A stretch of DNA of 64,000 nucleotides from Semisulcospira habei (Eukaryota > Mollusca > Gastropoda > Semisulcospiridae): assembly GCA_036245525.1 (NCBI GenBank), contig BTPG01000008.1:28542045-28606044 (forward strand), in the 5' to 3' direction. This document shows positions 1-9,803 of this stretch, piece after piece. Made by a program: the position numbers and the translations under genes. The notes beneath the pieces are model-generated. The model was given only the letters and a program-made list of their open reading frames with translations, was not told the origin of the DNA and did not search any database. How positions within the stretch are numbered: the stretch's first letter is position 1; each line of letters opens with the position of its first letter.

Positions 1-69
1 TGTTTCTTGGACGGTTGGGGATATTCGTCGTTGAATGAACAAAGATTTCAGACACAGTGAAGGGGTTGA
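1..69 (+). mobile_element. Family A MITE, right end, cut by window edge
   Basis: The first bases (GTTTCTTGGACGGTT, then CGTTGAATGAACAAAG, then AGTGAAGGGGTTGA) match the right half of complete family A elements such as 4657-4881 and 58261-58448. The hairpin half lies outside the window. The expected terminal TTAA reads TTGA. Confidence 0.7.
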
Positions 70-544
70 AGTCCAAACCAGAGACCTCCACACGTCATTA
101 GGATTCGAAATTGTACACAGACCAGCGCACACTTGACTAGAAGGCTTCAGTCATTCGGTAGCGTCCATGTTTATCTAGTGGCCACACCTGAACCCTGACA
201 GTAGTGTATGGTGTGCAGTTATCTTGTCGTGTCTGTCGGTTGCACTGTATGTTTGGGGATTGTCAGACCTCTAAGGTCATACGCAGGTCACAGCCGTGTG
301 GCACGTGCCGTGACATGAGAAATTTCTCCAATGGACCGGCTGAAGGGCTCTTCTTCTTCAAGCTACCCTGTGGAAACTTTTAGAGCAGAGCATCCCATTT
401 GTAAAGCCATTACACTATCCCCACCTCCCTTATTGACCAAAGATACAAAGGCCGTCAGCCTCAATAAGACGCAATCCAGTATACCGCGGTATCGGATATA
501 ACGCGCAAGGTGTCTGGGTCCCACTGGGATCCCCTGTGAGCAAA

Positions 545-580
545 AGGTGTGCGGGCCAGCTAAGGCTGACGTCGGCACAA
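545..580. repeat. Half copy of family H GC-rich palindrome
   Basis: GTGCGGGCCAGCTAAGG followed by CTGACGTCGGC resembles the right arm of the family H hairpins at 2991 and 56364. The left arm is not recognisable. Blocks around 480-780 recur in diverged form near 1940-2100 and 2500-2880, so the first 3 kb contains a dispersed, decayed repeat. Confidence 0.4.
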
Positions 581-1008
581 GGACATTTTGAGCTTACCAA
601 GTGGGTTTTTTTTTTCACAAGTCTGCGTAAATTCAGCACTGAACTACGAGACGACGAGTAACGAGGTTTGACTTTATGGCTCTCGGGTACCGCGATATAC
701 TGAGGCTGACGTGTATCAGAAACTGATGACCAAACAAGGTTATTTCAGAGCCAAAGGACCTCAGTTACACCAGCTTCAGAATCACCCTCTAGAAATCTAC
801 GAAGGTCATCTTCCGTCGATCTGACTCCGTGAAGCTGGCAGTTCTCTAGAAAATACAGATGACTATGCTGAAGTCTATGTTTACAGCTACACATTCCTTC
901 TTGCCTTTATCCTACTATCTTTATTATAGTATGGGAGTGAAGAACATCCTTCAGATACAAAGTACATATATCATCTCCAGGTCAACCCTGGGCCTCTGGG
1001 CGCGTGCC

Positions 1009-1210
1009 TTAACTCATTGTACCCCAACACCGAAATTCCCAAATGTTGCCGTTGTCCTCTGAAGACTGCATTGCAGTGCAGGACACAGATCGACCATGAT
1101 AGTTCAAGGGTGATGCCAGAATATGGGCGCCAAGCTATTCTGGCATCACCCTTGAACTATCATGGTCGATCCCTATCTTGCTGTGGTGTGTCTGGGGTAG
1201 AATGAGTTAA
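1009..1210 (+). mobile_element. Family C TTAA-MITE with internal hairpin
   Basis: Bounded by TTAA at 1009-1012 and 1207-1210. It starts TTAACTCATTGTACCCC and ends GGGGTAGAATGAGTTAA, so the termini are inverted repeats. Inside is a long palindrome with arms around GACCATGATAGTTCAAGGG and GATGCCAGAATA and a GGCGCC-containing centre (left centre partly lost here). TTAA flanks and short length fit a non-autonomous piggyBac-type element. The right TTAA is shared with the next element. Confidence 0.8.
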
Positions 1211-1436
1211 CCCATTCAGTCCTGACGGACTACAGCAGGAGATGGGTCGACCATGATAATTCAAGGGTAGTGCCAGATTAGCGCCAAGCTAATCTGGCAC
1301 TACGGCCCTTGAATTATCATGGTCGATCTACGGCCCTTGAATTATCATGGTCGATCCATCTCCTGCAACAGGTGCATAGTTGTTAGATGACGCCTCGAAA
1401 ATTTGCCAAATACGTGCGCCGCGTTGATTGAGTTAA
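1207..1436 (-). mobile_element. Family B TTAA-MITE, inverted, with internal duplication
   Basis: Runs from TTAACCCATTCAGTCCTGAC to GAGTTAA at 1433-1436. It holds the family B palindrome (ACCATGATAATTCAAGGG / CCCTTGAATTATCATGGT). The right arm is duplicated: CTACGGCCCTTGAATTATC-type sequence occurs twice in a row, about 1302-1355. The centre has lost one GGCGCC arm. Confidence 0.8.
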
Positions 1437-1688
1437 TTGTCAAATCTTGTCCACTTGAAAGTGCTGAGTGCCAGTGATTTGTATACCGCTGACTTGAGTT
1501 AGATACACGTAGTACGTGTCACAGATAATGCCCGACAATACAGGGTCCAGTGTATTCAAAGAAATGATGCTTCGCAAAATCTGGTGTGTGTCTTTGCGAG
1601 TTTTAAACTGTATCGTCAAGTGTACAGGTCAGTCTCAGTATTACTAGCTCATTCCCCTTGCCATGCACAATTCATCACCACTGTCAGT

Positions 1689-1690
<2 letters not shown>

Positions 1691-1754
<64 letters not shown>

Positions 1755-1812
1755 TGTGTGTGTGTGTGTGTATGTGTGTGTGTGTGTGTGTGTTGTGTGT
1801 GTGTGTGTGCGT
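1691..1812. repeat. (GT)n microsatellite
   Basis: About 120 bp of nearly uninterrupted GT dinucleotides with a few A or T substitutions. Cys-Val ORFs across it are artefacts. Confidence 0.95.
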
Positions 1813-1819
1813 GTTAGCT

Positions 1820-1883
1820 GTTTAACTTTTTCATTGTATCAGCGCTTAGCGCTACTACCAGAATAAGCGCTTAACAAATCTCC

Positions 1884-1922
<39 letters not shown>
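1820..1922 (+). mobile_element. LINE/SINE 3' tail with (TTA)n
   Basis: The sequence around GCGCTTAGCGC and AAGCGCTTAACAAATC, followed by (TTA)n from about 1884, resembles the 3' ends of the L2-like LINEs at 7.9 and 41.8 kb. Only the tail is recognisable. Confidence 0.45.
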
Positions 1923-1924
<2 letters not shown>

Positions 1925-1985
1925 GAGCGTCCAAATATCCCGAAATCGAATATAACGCGGTCAGGCATGTGGCAAAAAGTCCTCT

Positions 1986-2051
1986 GGCTGACTATAGCCT
2001 TAGTTGGCCCGCGCACAGCCGTGCGCGAGCCATCTAAGACTGGAGTCGGCC
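1986..2051. repeat. Family H palindrome, degenerate
   Basis: GTTGGCCCGCGCACAGCC / GTGCGCGAGCC forms the core of the GC-rich hairpin seen intact at 2991. The outer arms (CTGACTATAGCC / GACTGGAGTCGGCC) have diverged. Confidence 0.6.
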
Positions 2052-2120
2052 ACAGAACATTTTGTCACAGTGGGTCGTTGTTTTTTTCTTCAGAGACCTA
2101 TGTGAGGGTTATCACCACAT

Positions 2121-2480
2121 TAACCCCTTAACTGCCGGGGCAAGGCGAACGCTACCCAACTGCAAGAGACATAAACCCTCTTGAGCCCCCACACTCATGA
2201 AGATTTATTCCTCATAGTCCATTTTAATATGTGTTCTTTACTGCCGGTGCAAAGGCGAACGCTACCCAGCAGTGCAAAGCACATAAACCCTCATGAGCCC
2301 CCGCAGCCTCCAAGGAGCCAAAACTAGATTTAAGGAACAAGAGGCCTAAATTCTCATGAGCCCCCGCAGTCTCGGAGGCTGATGAGGATATACGTCTCTT
2401 GTTAGTCCTATGTTTCTTACACCCATGTCTGGTCCCATTTCTTCACTGACGGGACTAACTTTCGCTCAGTGTGTAGAGGT
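2121..2480 (+). repeat. Decayed family A cluster
   Basis: Begins TTAACCCCTTAACTGCCGG. It contains three diverged hairpin left arms with CATGAGCCCCCGCAG and one right arm near 2375-2405 (GATGAGGATATACGTCTC). The spacing suggests two or three copies that decayed or were partially tandem. Confidence 0.55.
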
Positions 2481-2767
2481 TTCAGAGGCGCATTTTGTAG
2501 TCATCAGCAGGGATGGTATTACCGCCATTAAAGTGACGCGCTCTGATTGTATGGCTCCCAGACGGGGTCACATCGCGATACAATGAGGCTGACCTGTGGT
2601 TTATTTATTATGAGAAATGACCATTGACTTGAGGGACAAGCGGCTCGGACTGTGCGTCATAGATAATGCTTGACAACACAATGAATGCCCAGTGTAGTCC
2701 ATCTTTGAAAAGAGATATGACTTCTGACGAACGGCGCTGGAATTGCCCGCTCAGTCAAGTAACTAAT

Positions 2768-2826
2768 GGTCTTCGGCCCATCGTGCACAGTCGTGAGCGG
2801 GCCAACATAACGGCTGACGTCGGCCC
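2768..2826. repeat. Family H palindrome, degenerate
   Basis: TCTTCGGCCCATCGTGCACAG / TCGTGAGCGGGCC then CTGACGTCGGCCC. A diverged copy of the GC-rich hairpin. Confidence 0.5.
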
Positions 2827-2990
2827 AATGACCTGTCGCTTACTGTGAGTAACGTGTATGTCGTTGAAAGGCGAACAAGATAGTTTCTGCCTAAATAAAT
2901 ACGTAGAAAGTCACAGTTGATGAAAGACTTCAGAGTGCACAATATAGAGGCTTCTCTACCCTCTCCCCAGTTGCAAAACGTCTACTGACG

Positions 2991-3058
2991 GGCCTACGAC
3001 GGCCCCAGTGGGCCCGCGCACAGCCGTGCGCGGGCCCACTGCGGCCGTCGTGGGCCCC
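2991..3058. repeat. Family H GC-rich palindrome
   Basis: Near-perfect inverted repeat with arms ACGACGGCC-CAGTGGGCCCGCGCA and the complement, around a short AGCCG-type loop. Equivalent hairpins lie at 11871-11937 and 56364-56429. No TTAA or TA ends were seen, so the transposition class is unknown. Confidence 0.75.
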
Positions 3059-3089
3059 GCGAGGACCTTTGCTGGGGTGAAGGCACAAG

Positions 3090-3172
3090 AACGTACAGTT
3101 TTGTAAAAAGCGCGAGTTTTATTTTAATACAATGAAAATCTCGCTTTTCACAAACAATGGACTTGCTGTCTT
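3090..3172. repeat. Family P palindrome
   Basis: Left arm GTTTTGTAAAAAGCGCGAG and right arm CTCGCTTTTCACAAAC are inverted copies around a TTTTAATACAATG centre. The same element recurs at 58648-58735, ending in the same ACTTGCTG motif. Confidence 0.5.
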
Positions 3173-3328
3173 TTTCCTCACACAGCGCAGTTCCGTTCTG
3201 GTATTCCTAACCACACCCCAGACACCCCAAACACTTAATCCATCACATGAGCCGAAACAGCCGTTCAGGAGAAGAAAGATCGTCTGTGGTCTTGCCCCCA
3301 CCCAGGCGCACCCAGAAAAGTGATAGAA

Positions 3329-3759
3329 ATATAATAATAATAATAATAATGCATAGCATTTATATGGCGCATTTCTCATACTTATAATATAACTCAATGC
3401 GCAGAATGTAGCCGCGAACTGAACCCAACAAGCACGCTCACGTGAATCACACGCATTCACTCACACACTGTGACGTAAACACAGAACATTCACGTGGTGC
3501 TAAGGGCAAGCTCAAGCGAGCTACTGACGGTATTTGGAAATCGTTTTGTATTTGAAATTTTATTAAGTTGGCTGAAACTGACACCAAAGTGGAGGGGGAG
3601 GAAGAGCCGGAGTACCCGGAGAAAGAACCCCCAACGGTCCGCCCGAATTAACGGTGACACTTACTAGAGGAGAAAAATCCGACGCCGGAACCCGGAATCG
3701 AACCTCGCACCTTTAGCATTGGTGGCAGGCGCCTTAACCACTGCGCCACGGACCGCCCC
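3329..3759 (-). mobile_element. SINE2, tRNA-derived, about 430 bp
   Basis: Read on the minus strand, the right end gives a tRNA-like head with a box A-like TGGCGCAGTGG and box B-like GAGGTTCGATTCC. A body follows (GGTGTCAGTTTCAGCC, CACGTGAATGTTCTG), ending in GCGCCATATAAATGC and (ATT)n at 3329-3352. The tail resembles the 3' end of L2-like LINEs in this window. Partial copies lie at 28690-28990 and 32746-33131. It would be transcribed by RNA polymerase III from the internal boxes if active. Confidence 0.75.
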
Positions 3760-3809
3760 TATATATTACTATCAGTCTTATGATGAACCCAAAGTACCGC
3801 CCTTGACTA

Positions 3810-3873
3810 CTGATCAGTAAGAGGCATAGATTCACATAAGCCCCTGCATCCGCATCTATGTCTCTTGTAGATG
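3810..3873. repeat. Family A hairpin, degenerate
   Basis: AAGAGGCATAGATTCACATAAGCCCC and CATCTATGTCTCTTGTAGATGG are the two arms with part of the right arm missing. Confidence 0.5.
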
Positions 3874-4457
3874 GCTGGGGACTAGATGACTGAGGGGCGA
3901 GAGTGTTCCAGCTTCTAGTCCACCGGCGGTCTGCCTGCAATGGACTTCTTTGAGGTCCAGACATTCTTGGGTTTACGGGCTTTCTGCATCCGGGTATAAG
4001 TCAGTTTATAGCCTGACACCCTAGTGACCTCCTCCTCCTTGGAAACACAGATGTAGGTTTACATGAAGGCGTGCAAGCAAGGAGTATGTGGATCCTTATA
4101 AACCTATGCGAGCTGTATTGGAAAATCGTCATGTTGCATAAATGTCTCTTGCGATATTGTTCTAAAATTGAGTTTTCGTCCAAACTCATGTCGGCTTGGA
4201 ACCCGGATTCTACTTTTCGTCTGAGAAACACAGATGTAAGTAAAAACAAATTCAAACATAAGGTAAATATTCCCTGGAGTATGTAAAGGGTCGTGGCTAT
4301 CAATGCCTCTCGCAGGAAGGATTTCAGTACAAAGAATCAGTCTGGTCAGGTACATCAATGAATACATACCGCGCCCTCAGAGAGCTTAACGCCTCAACCG
4401 TCAGACCGAAAGCATACATTCTTTCTCCTAGAGTACCAGTGCCATACCCGACAGTGA

Positions 4458-4525
4458 GTGTGCTTTTTGTGATTTTGGACCTTACGGCCTAGAGCCGTAA
4501 GGTCCAAAATCACAAAGCAGCACAC
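4458..4525. repeat. Family G palindrome
   Basis: Arms TGTGATTTTGGACCTTACGGC and the complement enclose a CTAGAG loop; the ends read GTGTGCT / AGCAGCACAC. Four further copies lie at 39.1, 43.5, 45.2 and 45.6 kb. Near-perfect pairing of 25-30 bp. Confidence 0.75.
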
Positions 4526-4656
4526 ATTTATAGTGTAGTAGTTGGAACACTCCAGCCCTCCGCCTCCATTTTTCCACTTGATGGGAGCTGAGAGAATGTG
4601 TACAGCCACTTTCTTCTCCATAGACAAAATACAAAAGTCCATTTGTGATGCGCATA

Positions 4657-4881
4657 TTAACCCCTTCACTGCCGAGTAAAAGAATGAACGCGATCCACTT
4701 GCAAGAGACACAGATCCTCATGGGCCCCTGCAGTCGCCGGAGCCCATGAGGATCTATGTCTCTTGCTGAGACTAGTCATTTTGTATCCATGTTTCTTGGA
4801 CGCATGTGGCATTTGGTCATTAAATAAACACAAATTTCAGACGTAAACAAAATGTGAGTCCAGTGGCAGGGAAAGGGTTCA
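4657..4881 (+). mobile_element. Family A TTAA-MITE, full length
   Basis: Starts TTAACCCCTTCACTGCCGAG and ends CAGTGGCAGGGAAAGGGTT(CA), the inverted copy of the start with a mutated TTAA. The hairpin at 4701-4766 has arms GCAAGAGACACAGATCCTC / GAGGATCTATGTCTCTTGC, and both arms carry the same variant ATGGGCCCC / GAGCCCAT. The right half carries the family landmarks CCATGTTTCTTGGACG and AACACAAATTTCAG. About 225 bp with no coding capacity. Confidence 0.85.
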
Positions 4882-5613
4882 GTAGTAAAATACTATAATA
4901 TGGCAAACATCATGCTCGTGGCGCATAAGAGAGAAATGTGAACACTAGATCGAGAAAAACGAGAGGCTGCCAACAACTTAAACAGTGTGTACTTATGTCA
5001 GCAAGTAAATAAAATCGAGTACACGTTAGCTTTTTGGAGAGATTATGCCCTGGTAGGGGCATTCCACAATGGTTCCTTGCACCAAAGCGGCCTCTTCTAT
5101 GACCGGCGACTCTCGAGTTGATAGGCTACATCAGCAGTGATTGAAATTATTTTTCAGACTGTTGTGGATGTACTGACATGAACTGTTTTGTCTTCAGCAG
5201 TAAAAGAGGGACTCTGGACCGTTCACTAGCTAGTCAGAATCTGGTACTAGAAGTAGACGATAATGGTAGACGGGAAAAAAGTGCAGCCACGTGTATTTCC
5301 GCTGAGTAATCAAGTCAGTATACGTATGGGTCATTTATGCATGGTCACACTCTCGCCGGATGCCTAAAACACAAAACTGAGCGTCTCCTAAACAGTAAGA
5401 TAGACAGACAAAATGTTTACTTTTGAAACAAGTCTATTTATCACACATATGGCCATGGTCGATAATCTTTATCTACTAGAATGTCAGTGCCTTATTTGCC
5501 GCACGTGCAGGCCGGGACTGAATGATACTCTCAAGTGGTCACCGCCTGTGCCTCCAACACAAGCTAGGCAGCGGACGTCATTAGGTGCCCTTCCCCACGA
5601 CCCCAACCAAAAC
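4882..5613. other. Unassigned sequence
   Basis: No convincing gene, hairpin or repeat was recognised here. The ORF at 5413-5727 has no recognisable motif and runs into a family A hairpin, so it is not credible as a gene. Confidence 0.4.
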
Positions 5614-5692
5614 CTTCCGTTTGCAAGAGGCATAGATTCTCGTGACCCTGCAGTCGCGGGGATTCATGAGAATATATGCCTCTTACAGGTGA
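5614..5692. repeat. Family A hairpin, solo
   Basis: TTGCAAGAGGCATAGATTCTC pairs with GAGAATATATGCCTCTTACAG. It is preceded by CCTTCCGTTTGC, a flank also seen at 10691, 45820 and 56692. No family A terminal repeats surround it. Confidence 0.7.
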
Positions 5693-6271
5693 TCTATCTT
5701 CCTTACATACTCATACGAGGACATTAGCGGGATTTGAGCCTTGAACAAGGAGCCATACTCACGTGCTAGACAGATGGCTGAGGTTCTGAAAATAAACTGA
5801 ACAGATTGTTAGTGATGATACTTCAGTTAGTGACGGTAGATTCCTACTACAAACACTGGACAGCTCAGATAATTGTAGGAGGGACAGTGGTGTTTTTCAT
5901 GATTGTATTAAAGACACTGTACGGAGTCTAAGTATGTGTCAGTGCCAGTGGTGGTTTGCCGCCGTCTGAGCACAAAAACACACTTGGAATGTGTATTGCA
6001 AAAACCGGCAATGTTTCCGGTACAGTTTTAGACTTGAAACCCATGCAAATCACTCAACGACCGAAAGGTTGCTTATTTGTTTAGCTGGTTGGTCGCCGTG
6101 GGGTACCTTTTAAGATCATATTGATTAACACCAGGGCGTAAACTAGTCTAAGTTACTATCACCTGTATCTTGAATGAAATGTACAAATTATGTTTGTTTA
6201 CTGTTTTTGTAAGTCATTAATGAATACTATTGCATTAAAGTGGATTTGCTGGTTTACATATTTATTCATCT

Positions 6272-6280
6272 ATTCTTCTT

Positions 6281-6343
<63 letters not shown>
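6272..6343. repeat. (CTT)n/(ATT)n microsatellite
   Basis: About 36 bp of CTT repeats followed by about 36 bp of ATT repeats. Confidence 0.95.
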
Positions 6344-6412
6344 TTGGCTACTGGTGATTTTACACGCCCGAGCATACATATTGTATTAGTGTAAGTAGGC
6401 CGCTATAGCCTG

Positions 6413-6700
6413 GAGCTCGGGAAGCTGACGTCATCACGCCAGTCGTGGCGGCCATCTCTGAGAGGATTCGCGAAAAGGCCCTCGACAGGGAAAATCGCTG
6501 TCATGACAATGTCAGGAAAGTCCTGAAAGTCCTGACGTGCTATAGGCAATACTACAGCAAGTCTTGCCATCACCGTAGAAAACCGCTAACCAGAATCTGT
6601 TTAGGTTTGTTTCCAAAGAGCAAGAAACATGAAGAAAAACGTGTTGAAACACTACTTCGCTACTATCTTAAGACTATTAAAGCGTCAGTGTGTGATTGCC
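6413..6700 (+). mobile_element. Family I MITE, left part (split by LINE)
   Basis: GAGCTCGGGAAGCTGACGTCATCAC starts this part. It continues through GTGGCGGCCATCTC, AATCGCTGTCATGACAATG, CTTGCCATCACCGTAG and CATGAAGAAAAACGTGTTG, in the same order as the complete copies at 34586-34908 and 42860-43199. The sequence breaks off shortly after 6670 where LINE-related DNA begins. The matching right end is at 7985-8057, so the element was interrupted by the LINE. Confidence 0.7.
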
Positions 6701-6723
6701 GACTGAAGTGCAAAGTCCAAACC

Positions 6724-6771
6724 ACGGCCACCCACCCCACCCCACCCCCCCCCACCCCCACCCCCCTCCCC
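6724..6771. repeat. C-rich low-complexity tract
   Basis: Runs of C separated by single A or T. It lies at the 5' edge of the LINE fragment. Confidence 0.9.
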
Positions 6772-6779
6772 CGCGTTGC

Positions 6780-7952
6780 GGCGTGCCCCAGGGTTCTGTC
6801 TTGGGGCCTGTACTGTTTTCAATATATACGCATACCCCTGTCATCTGTCGTGAGTCGGCATAGTTGTGGTTTCGATAAATATGCCGACGACTCATAGCTG
6901 CTCAGGGACTCCAAGCCATGTGATGTCCCAATTGTAATTAAGGAAGTCGAACTCTGAATTTCATCTGTTAAGAAATGGACGTTAATGAACGTCATGCTGA
7001 ATGATGGCAAAACGGAATCAATGTGCAATGTCGCGTCATATCACACTCTTTCCCAGGTCACCTGCAGCAGCTTGACTGCTGGTGAAGCCAGCATACTTTT
7101 CAAACGCTGTGTTTGTGACCTTGGTGTTCTTTTGGACTCTACTTTGTCTATGCATGACCATATCACTTCAATCTGTAGAGCAGCCTATTTCCAGCTGAAG
7201 AAAATCAGCTCTGTAAGATCTTTCCTGACTCAGTCTGCCACCACTCAGCTTGTGTCTTCACTGATTTTGAGCCGCATTGACTATTGTAATTGTTTGTTTG
7301 CTGGCCTGCCATCTGAAGAACTGGCTTGACTTCAGAGAATATTAAACAGTGCAGCTCGAGTCATTTTTCAGAAATCAAAAAAAGATCATGTGTCATCCTT
7401 GTTGTACCAACTTCAGTCACTGGCTTCCCATCAAAGCTAGGATTGAGTACAAGGTAGCTACTTTCGCCTTCCGTCATTTCGATGGTACACTGCCTCCCTA
7501 CCTTTCCAGTATGTTAACTGCTTATCAAGCTTCCCGCACCTTACGCTCTAGCAGTGAAAAACTTTTGAAAGTACCGAAAATAAATACAAAGTCCTTTGGT
7601 CAAAGGACCTTTTTTTCCAGGCCCCAGTCATTTGGAATTTGCTTCCGAAGCACATTCGTGATGCCCCCACAGTAATTTCTTTCAAAAGTCAGCTTAAAAC
7701 ACATCTTTTCTAATCTCACTACTCTGTCTTACCAAATTCCAGTCTCTTTTCTGTTTCACAATAACATCATGATGATCCTGTGCCAGTCATTGTTGCGATG
7801 ATTGTTTGTGCTTTAAGTGTTTTTATGTGCTGTTAATTTTTGAATTTGTATTGTAATATTTGTATTTTGTGTTGCTGCTTTTTAAATTTTGATTTGCATT
7901 GTACATCGCTTAGAGCCTGCACTGCAGGAAGTTTGCGCTTTATAAATAGGCC

Positions 7953-7984
<32 letters not shown>
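6780..7984 (+). pseudogene. L2/CR1-like LINE fragment, reverse transcriptase C-terminal half
   Basis: Read in shifting frames, this encodes RT pieces: GVPQGSVLGPVLF (motif B region, from 6780), then KYADD (catalytic motif C, near 6880), then LNDGKTESM and CDLGVLLDSTLSMHDHI, then LILSRIDYCNCLFAGLP. After a stop at about 7328 it resumes in another frame with LQRILNSAARV and YKVATFAFRHFDGTLPPYL. It ends with a noncoding 3' region, GCGCTTTATAAATAGGCC and (ATT)n at about 7950-7984. In an active element the enzyme would reverse-transcribe its own RNA at a nicked target. Several frameshifts and stops make this copy dead, and 5' truncation has removed the endonuclease. The order and tail fit the L2/CR1 group; the exact clade is inferred. 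It sits inside family I. Confidence 0.8.
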
Positions 7985-7985
<1 letters not shown>

Positions 7986-8057
7986 ATCCTCTTAAGATGG
8001 CGGCTGACGCGCCGACGCTGCTAGGCAACGCGGAGAACTTCTCGAGCTCTGTTCTAT
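7985..8057 (+). mobile_element. Family I MITE, right end
   Basis: CATCCTCTTAAGATGGCGGC, then GCGCCGACGCTGCTAGGC and ACGCGGAGAACTTCTCGAGC, correspond to the right end of complete family I copies (CAAGATGGCGGC then GGAACTTCCCGAGCC). The YY1-like AAGATGGCGGC motif is kept. Confidence 0.65.
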
Positions 8058-8386
8058 GCACCACGAATAGACTTTCTTTTTGTATACTAGAAATATGCTC
8101 TGGGTCAATTACACAAAGCTTATACTTATGCTGTCTATTTACGCTTAAAGAACACACAAGGCACCTAATTACGCTTACAGCAAAATATAACGAAGGTGAC
8201 CCAATACGCTGCCAAACTGTTGGTGGCCGGTAATGAAAACACCTCTACAACACGTGAAACGTGGCATCCATCAACGCCGGTAGAACACTCCCTTACTAAT
8301 TACTTCCTGCGATACCCTTCTCTTCATTAGGCTGACCGCCTGATGAAACCATTGGTCTGAGGTATGCGGCAGTAAATATGCTGGGA

Positions 8387-8457
8387 CTGCAAGAGGCGTA
8401 GACCCTCATGAGCCCCCGCATCTGCGGGAGCGCATGAGGATCTACGCCTCTTGCAGA
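8387..8457. repeat. Family A hairpin, solo
   Basis: CTGCAAGAGGCGTAGACCCTC pairs with GAGGATCTACGCCTCTTGCAG. The arm-specific variant GCGTAGA / TCTACGC is present on both sides. No family A ends are seen around it. Confidence 0.75.
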
Positions 8458-8652
8458 TGGAGGGATGTCGATTTAGGGTTGCACGTACGTCAGGAGGAAC
8501 TGAAGGGATCGTTCTTACATTCTCAGTTACTTTCACCTTTGTGTTGTGGTCAAACTTATTTCATGTTCTTGGCAATCGCTCCTTGGCATTTTTATCCCAC
8601 GTTAAACTCCCACTGACTCTTCTACCGAAAGAACACAGGCTTAATTTGGACC

Positions 8653-8723
8653 ACCAAGAGGCATAGATCCTCATGAGCCCCGGCGTTTGCGGGGGCTCAA
8701 GAGGATCCTTGCCTCTTGCAGAT
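8653..8723. repeat. Family A hairpin, solo
   Basis: CAAGAGGCATAGATCCTCAT pairs with AGAGGATCCTTGCCTCTTGCAG. The centre reads GCCCCGGCGTTTGCGGGGGC. Confidence 0.75.
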
Positions 8724-8883
8724 TATGCAAACTTTCGTCCAGGCACTGTTACCAGCTTTCTGGATTGACATGTCAGCGGGTCTGGTGTTGCGACTCGCAG
8801 GTAAGGGCAGCCTCAGGCATCCAATTTAGGTTTAACACGCAAACAGCTCCTCCCTTTGAGAAATCTAGATTTTATACTACACG

Positions 8884-8946
8884 AGCAAGAGGCATAAATC
8901 CTCATGAGCCCCCGCAGATGTGGGGCGCATGAGGATCTATGCCTTG
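8884..8946. repeat. Family A hairpin, right arm shortened
   Basis: GCAAGAGGCATAAATCCTC pairs with GAGGATCTATGCCTTGC. Part of the terminal CTCTTGC is missing on the right. Confidence 0.65.
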
Positions 8947-9187
8947 CGACCTGGGTGGCGTTTGCTCAAAGAATGGTGTGCCCGATGATGGACGCGCTCG
9001 TGGTGTCCGCTCAAGGCACGCTGTCTCCGGGCGCAGTGATGTATGGATAAGCAGAAACCCAGGTAATCAACGCCAGATGCTGATCCATATCCTGGCCATG
9101 GGTGAAAGCGGTCAGAGCGGTGTTTGAGACACGCTGTTTGAAACACTTACTGACTTGTCCATGGGCTCGTGCAAATATGAAAGAGTT

Positions 9188-9383
9188 TAACTCATTCTAC
9201 CCCAGACACACCACTGCGAGATAAGGATCGACCATGATAGTTCAAGGGTGATGCCAGAATAGCTTGGCCAAGCTATTCTGGCATCACCCTTGAACTATGA
9301 TGCTCGATCTGTGTCCTGCACTGCAGTCTTCAGAGAACAACGGCAACATTTGGGGATTTCGGTGTTGGAGTAGAATGAGTTAA
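9188..9383 (-). mobile_element. Family C TTAA-MITE, inverted
   Basis: Bounded by TTAA at 9188-9191 and 9380-9383. The left end reads TTAACTCATTCTACCCC and the right end GTAGAATGAGTTAA. The hairpin arms AGTTCAAGGGTGATGCCAG / CTGGCATCACCCTTGAACT enclose a short AATAGCTTGGCCAAGCTATT centre. Length 196 bp. Confidence 0.85.
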
Positions 9384-9435
9384 CCTATATCATGAACCCA
9401 TATCATTGAGATCAGATCCTTGATTTCTTTTGTCT

Positions 9436-9660
9436 AGTTGGTTTGTTCTCTTCCTGCATTGCTGTTGCGCTTGTTCTTGTTGTTGTTGTTGTTTAGGCTC
9501 TTGTTGTTTTTTGTTTTGTTTTGTTTTGTTGCTGTTGTTGCTGTTATTGTTGCTACGGTGCTGCTTTTGTTGTTGCTGTTGCTGCTGATGATGATGATGA
9601 TTATGATGATGATGGTGATGATGAAGAAGATGACGAGGACGACGAAAATGATGCTGACTA
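9436..9660. repeat. Low-complexity TTG/GCT/GAT tract
   Basis: Imperfect trinucleotide runs (GTT, GCT, then GATGAT) across about 220 bp. They create spurious Leu/Met, His/Gln and Ile/Asn ORFs on both strands. Confidence 0.85.
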
Positions 9661-9720
9661 TTGAAACTACAGGTCCCTCGGAAAAAAAAAATGAAAAAGG
9701 CCTCTTGTGCTCTTTTTTTT

Positions 9721-9803
9721 TTAACACTTTGACTGTCGGCAGCGCTTTTTGATTCCTGCAAGAATCATCACGACAAAGCGCGCAACTGACAGCAAAGGGT
9801 TAA
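9721..9803. mobile_element. Family D TTAA-MITE
   Basis: Bounded by TTAA at 9721 and 9800. It starts TTAACACTTTGACTGTCGG and ends CTGACAGCAAAGGGTTAA. The internal CAGCGCTTTTTG / CAAAGCGCG pairs imperfectly. About 83 bp. Confidence 0.75.

Noticed and set aside
3690..3759. tRNA gene on the minus strand
   Set aside because: The tRNA-like head continues into the SINE2 body and (ATT)n tail; copies occur elsewhere.
4657..4881. Rho-independent-type terminators (stem-loops)
   Set aside because: The hairpins are far too long, recur as mobile elements with TTAA ends, and the genome is eukaryotic.
6445..6897. 150-codon plus-strand ORF
   Set aside because: A composite of family I DNA, a C-rich tract and the LINE YADD region; the frames are joined by chance.
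9438..9761. Leu/Met-rich and His/Gln-rich ORFs
   Set aside because: Trinucleotide low-complexity tract read in different frames.
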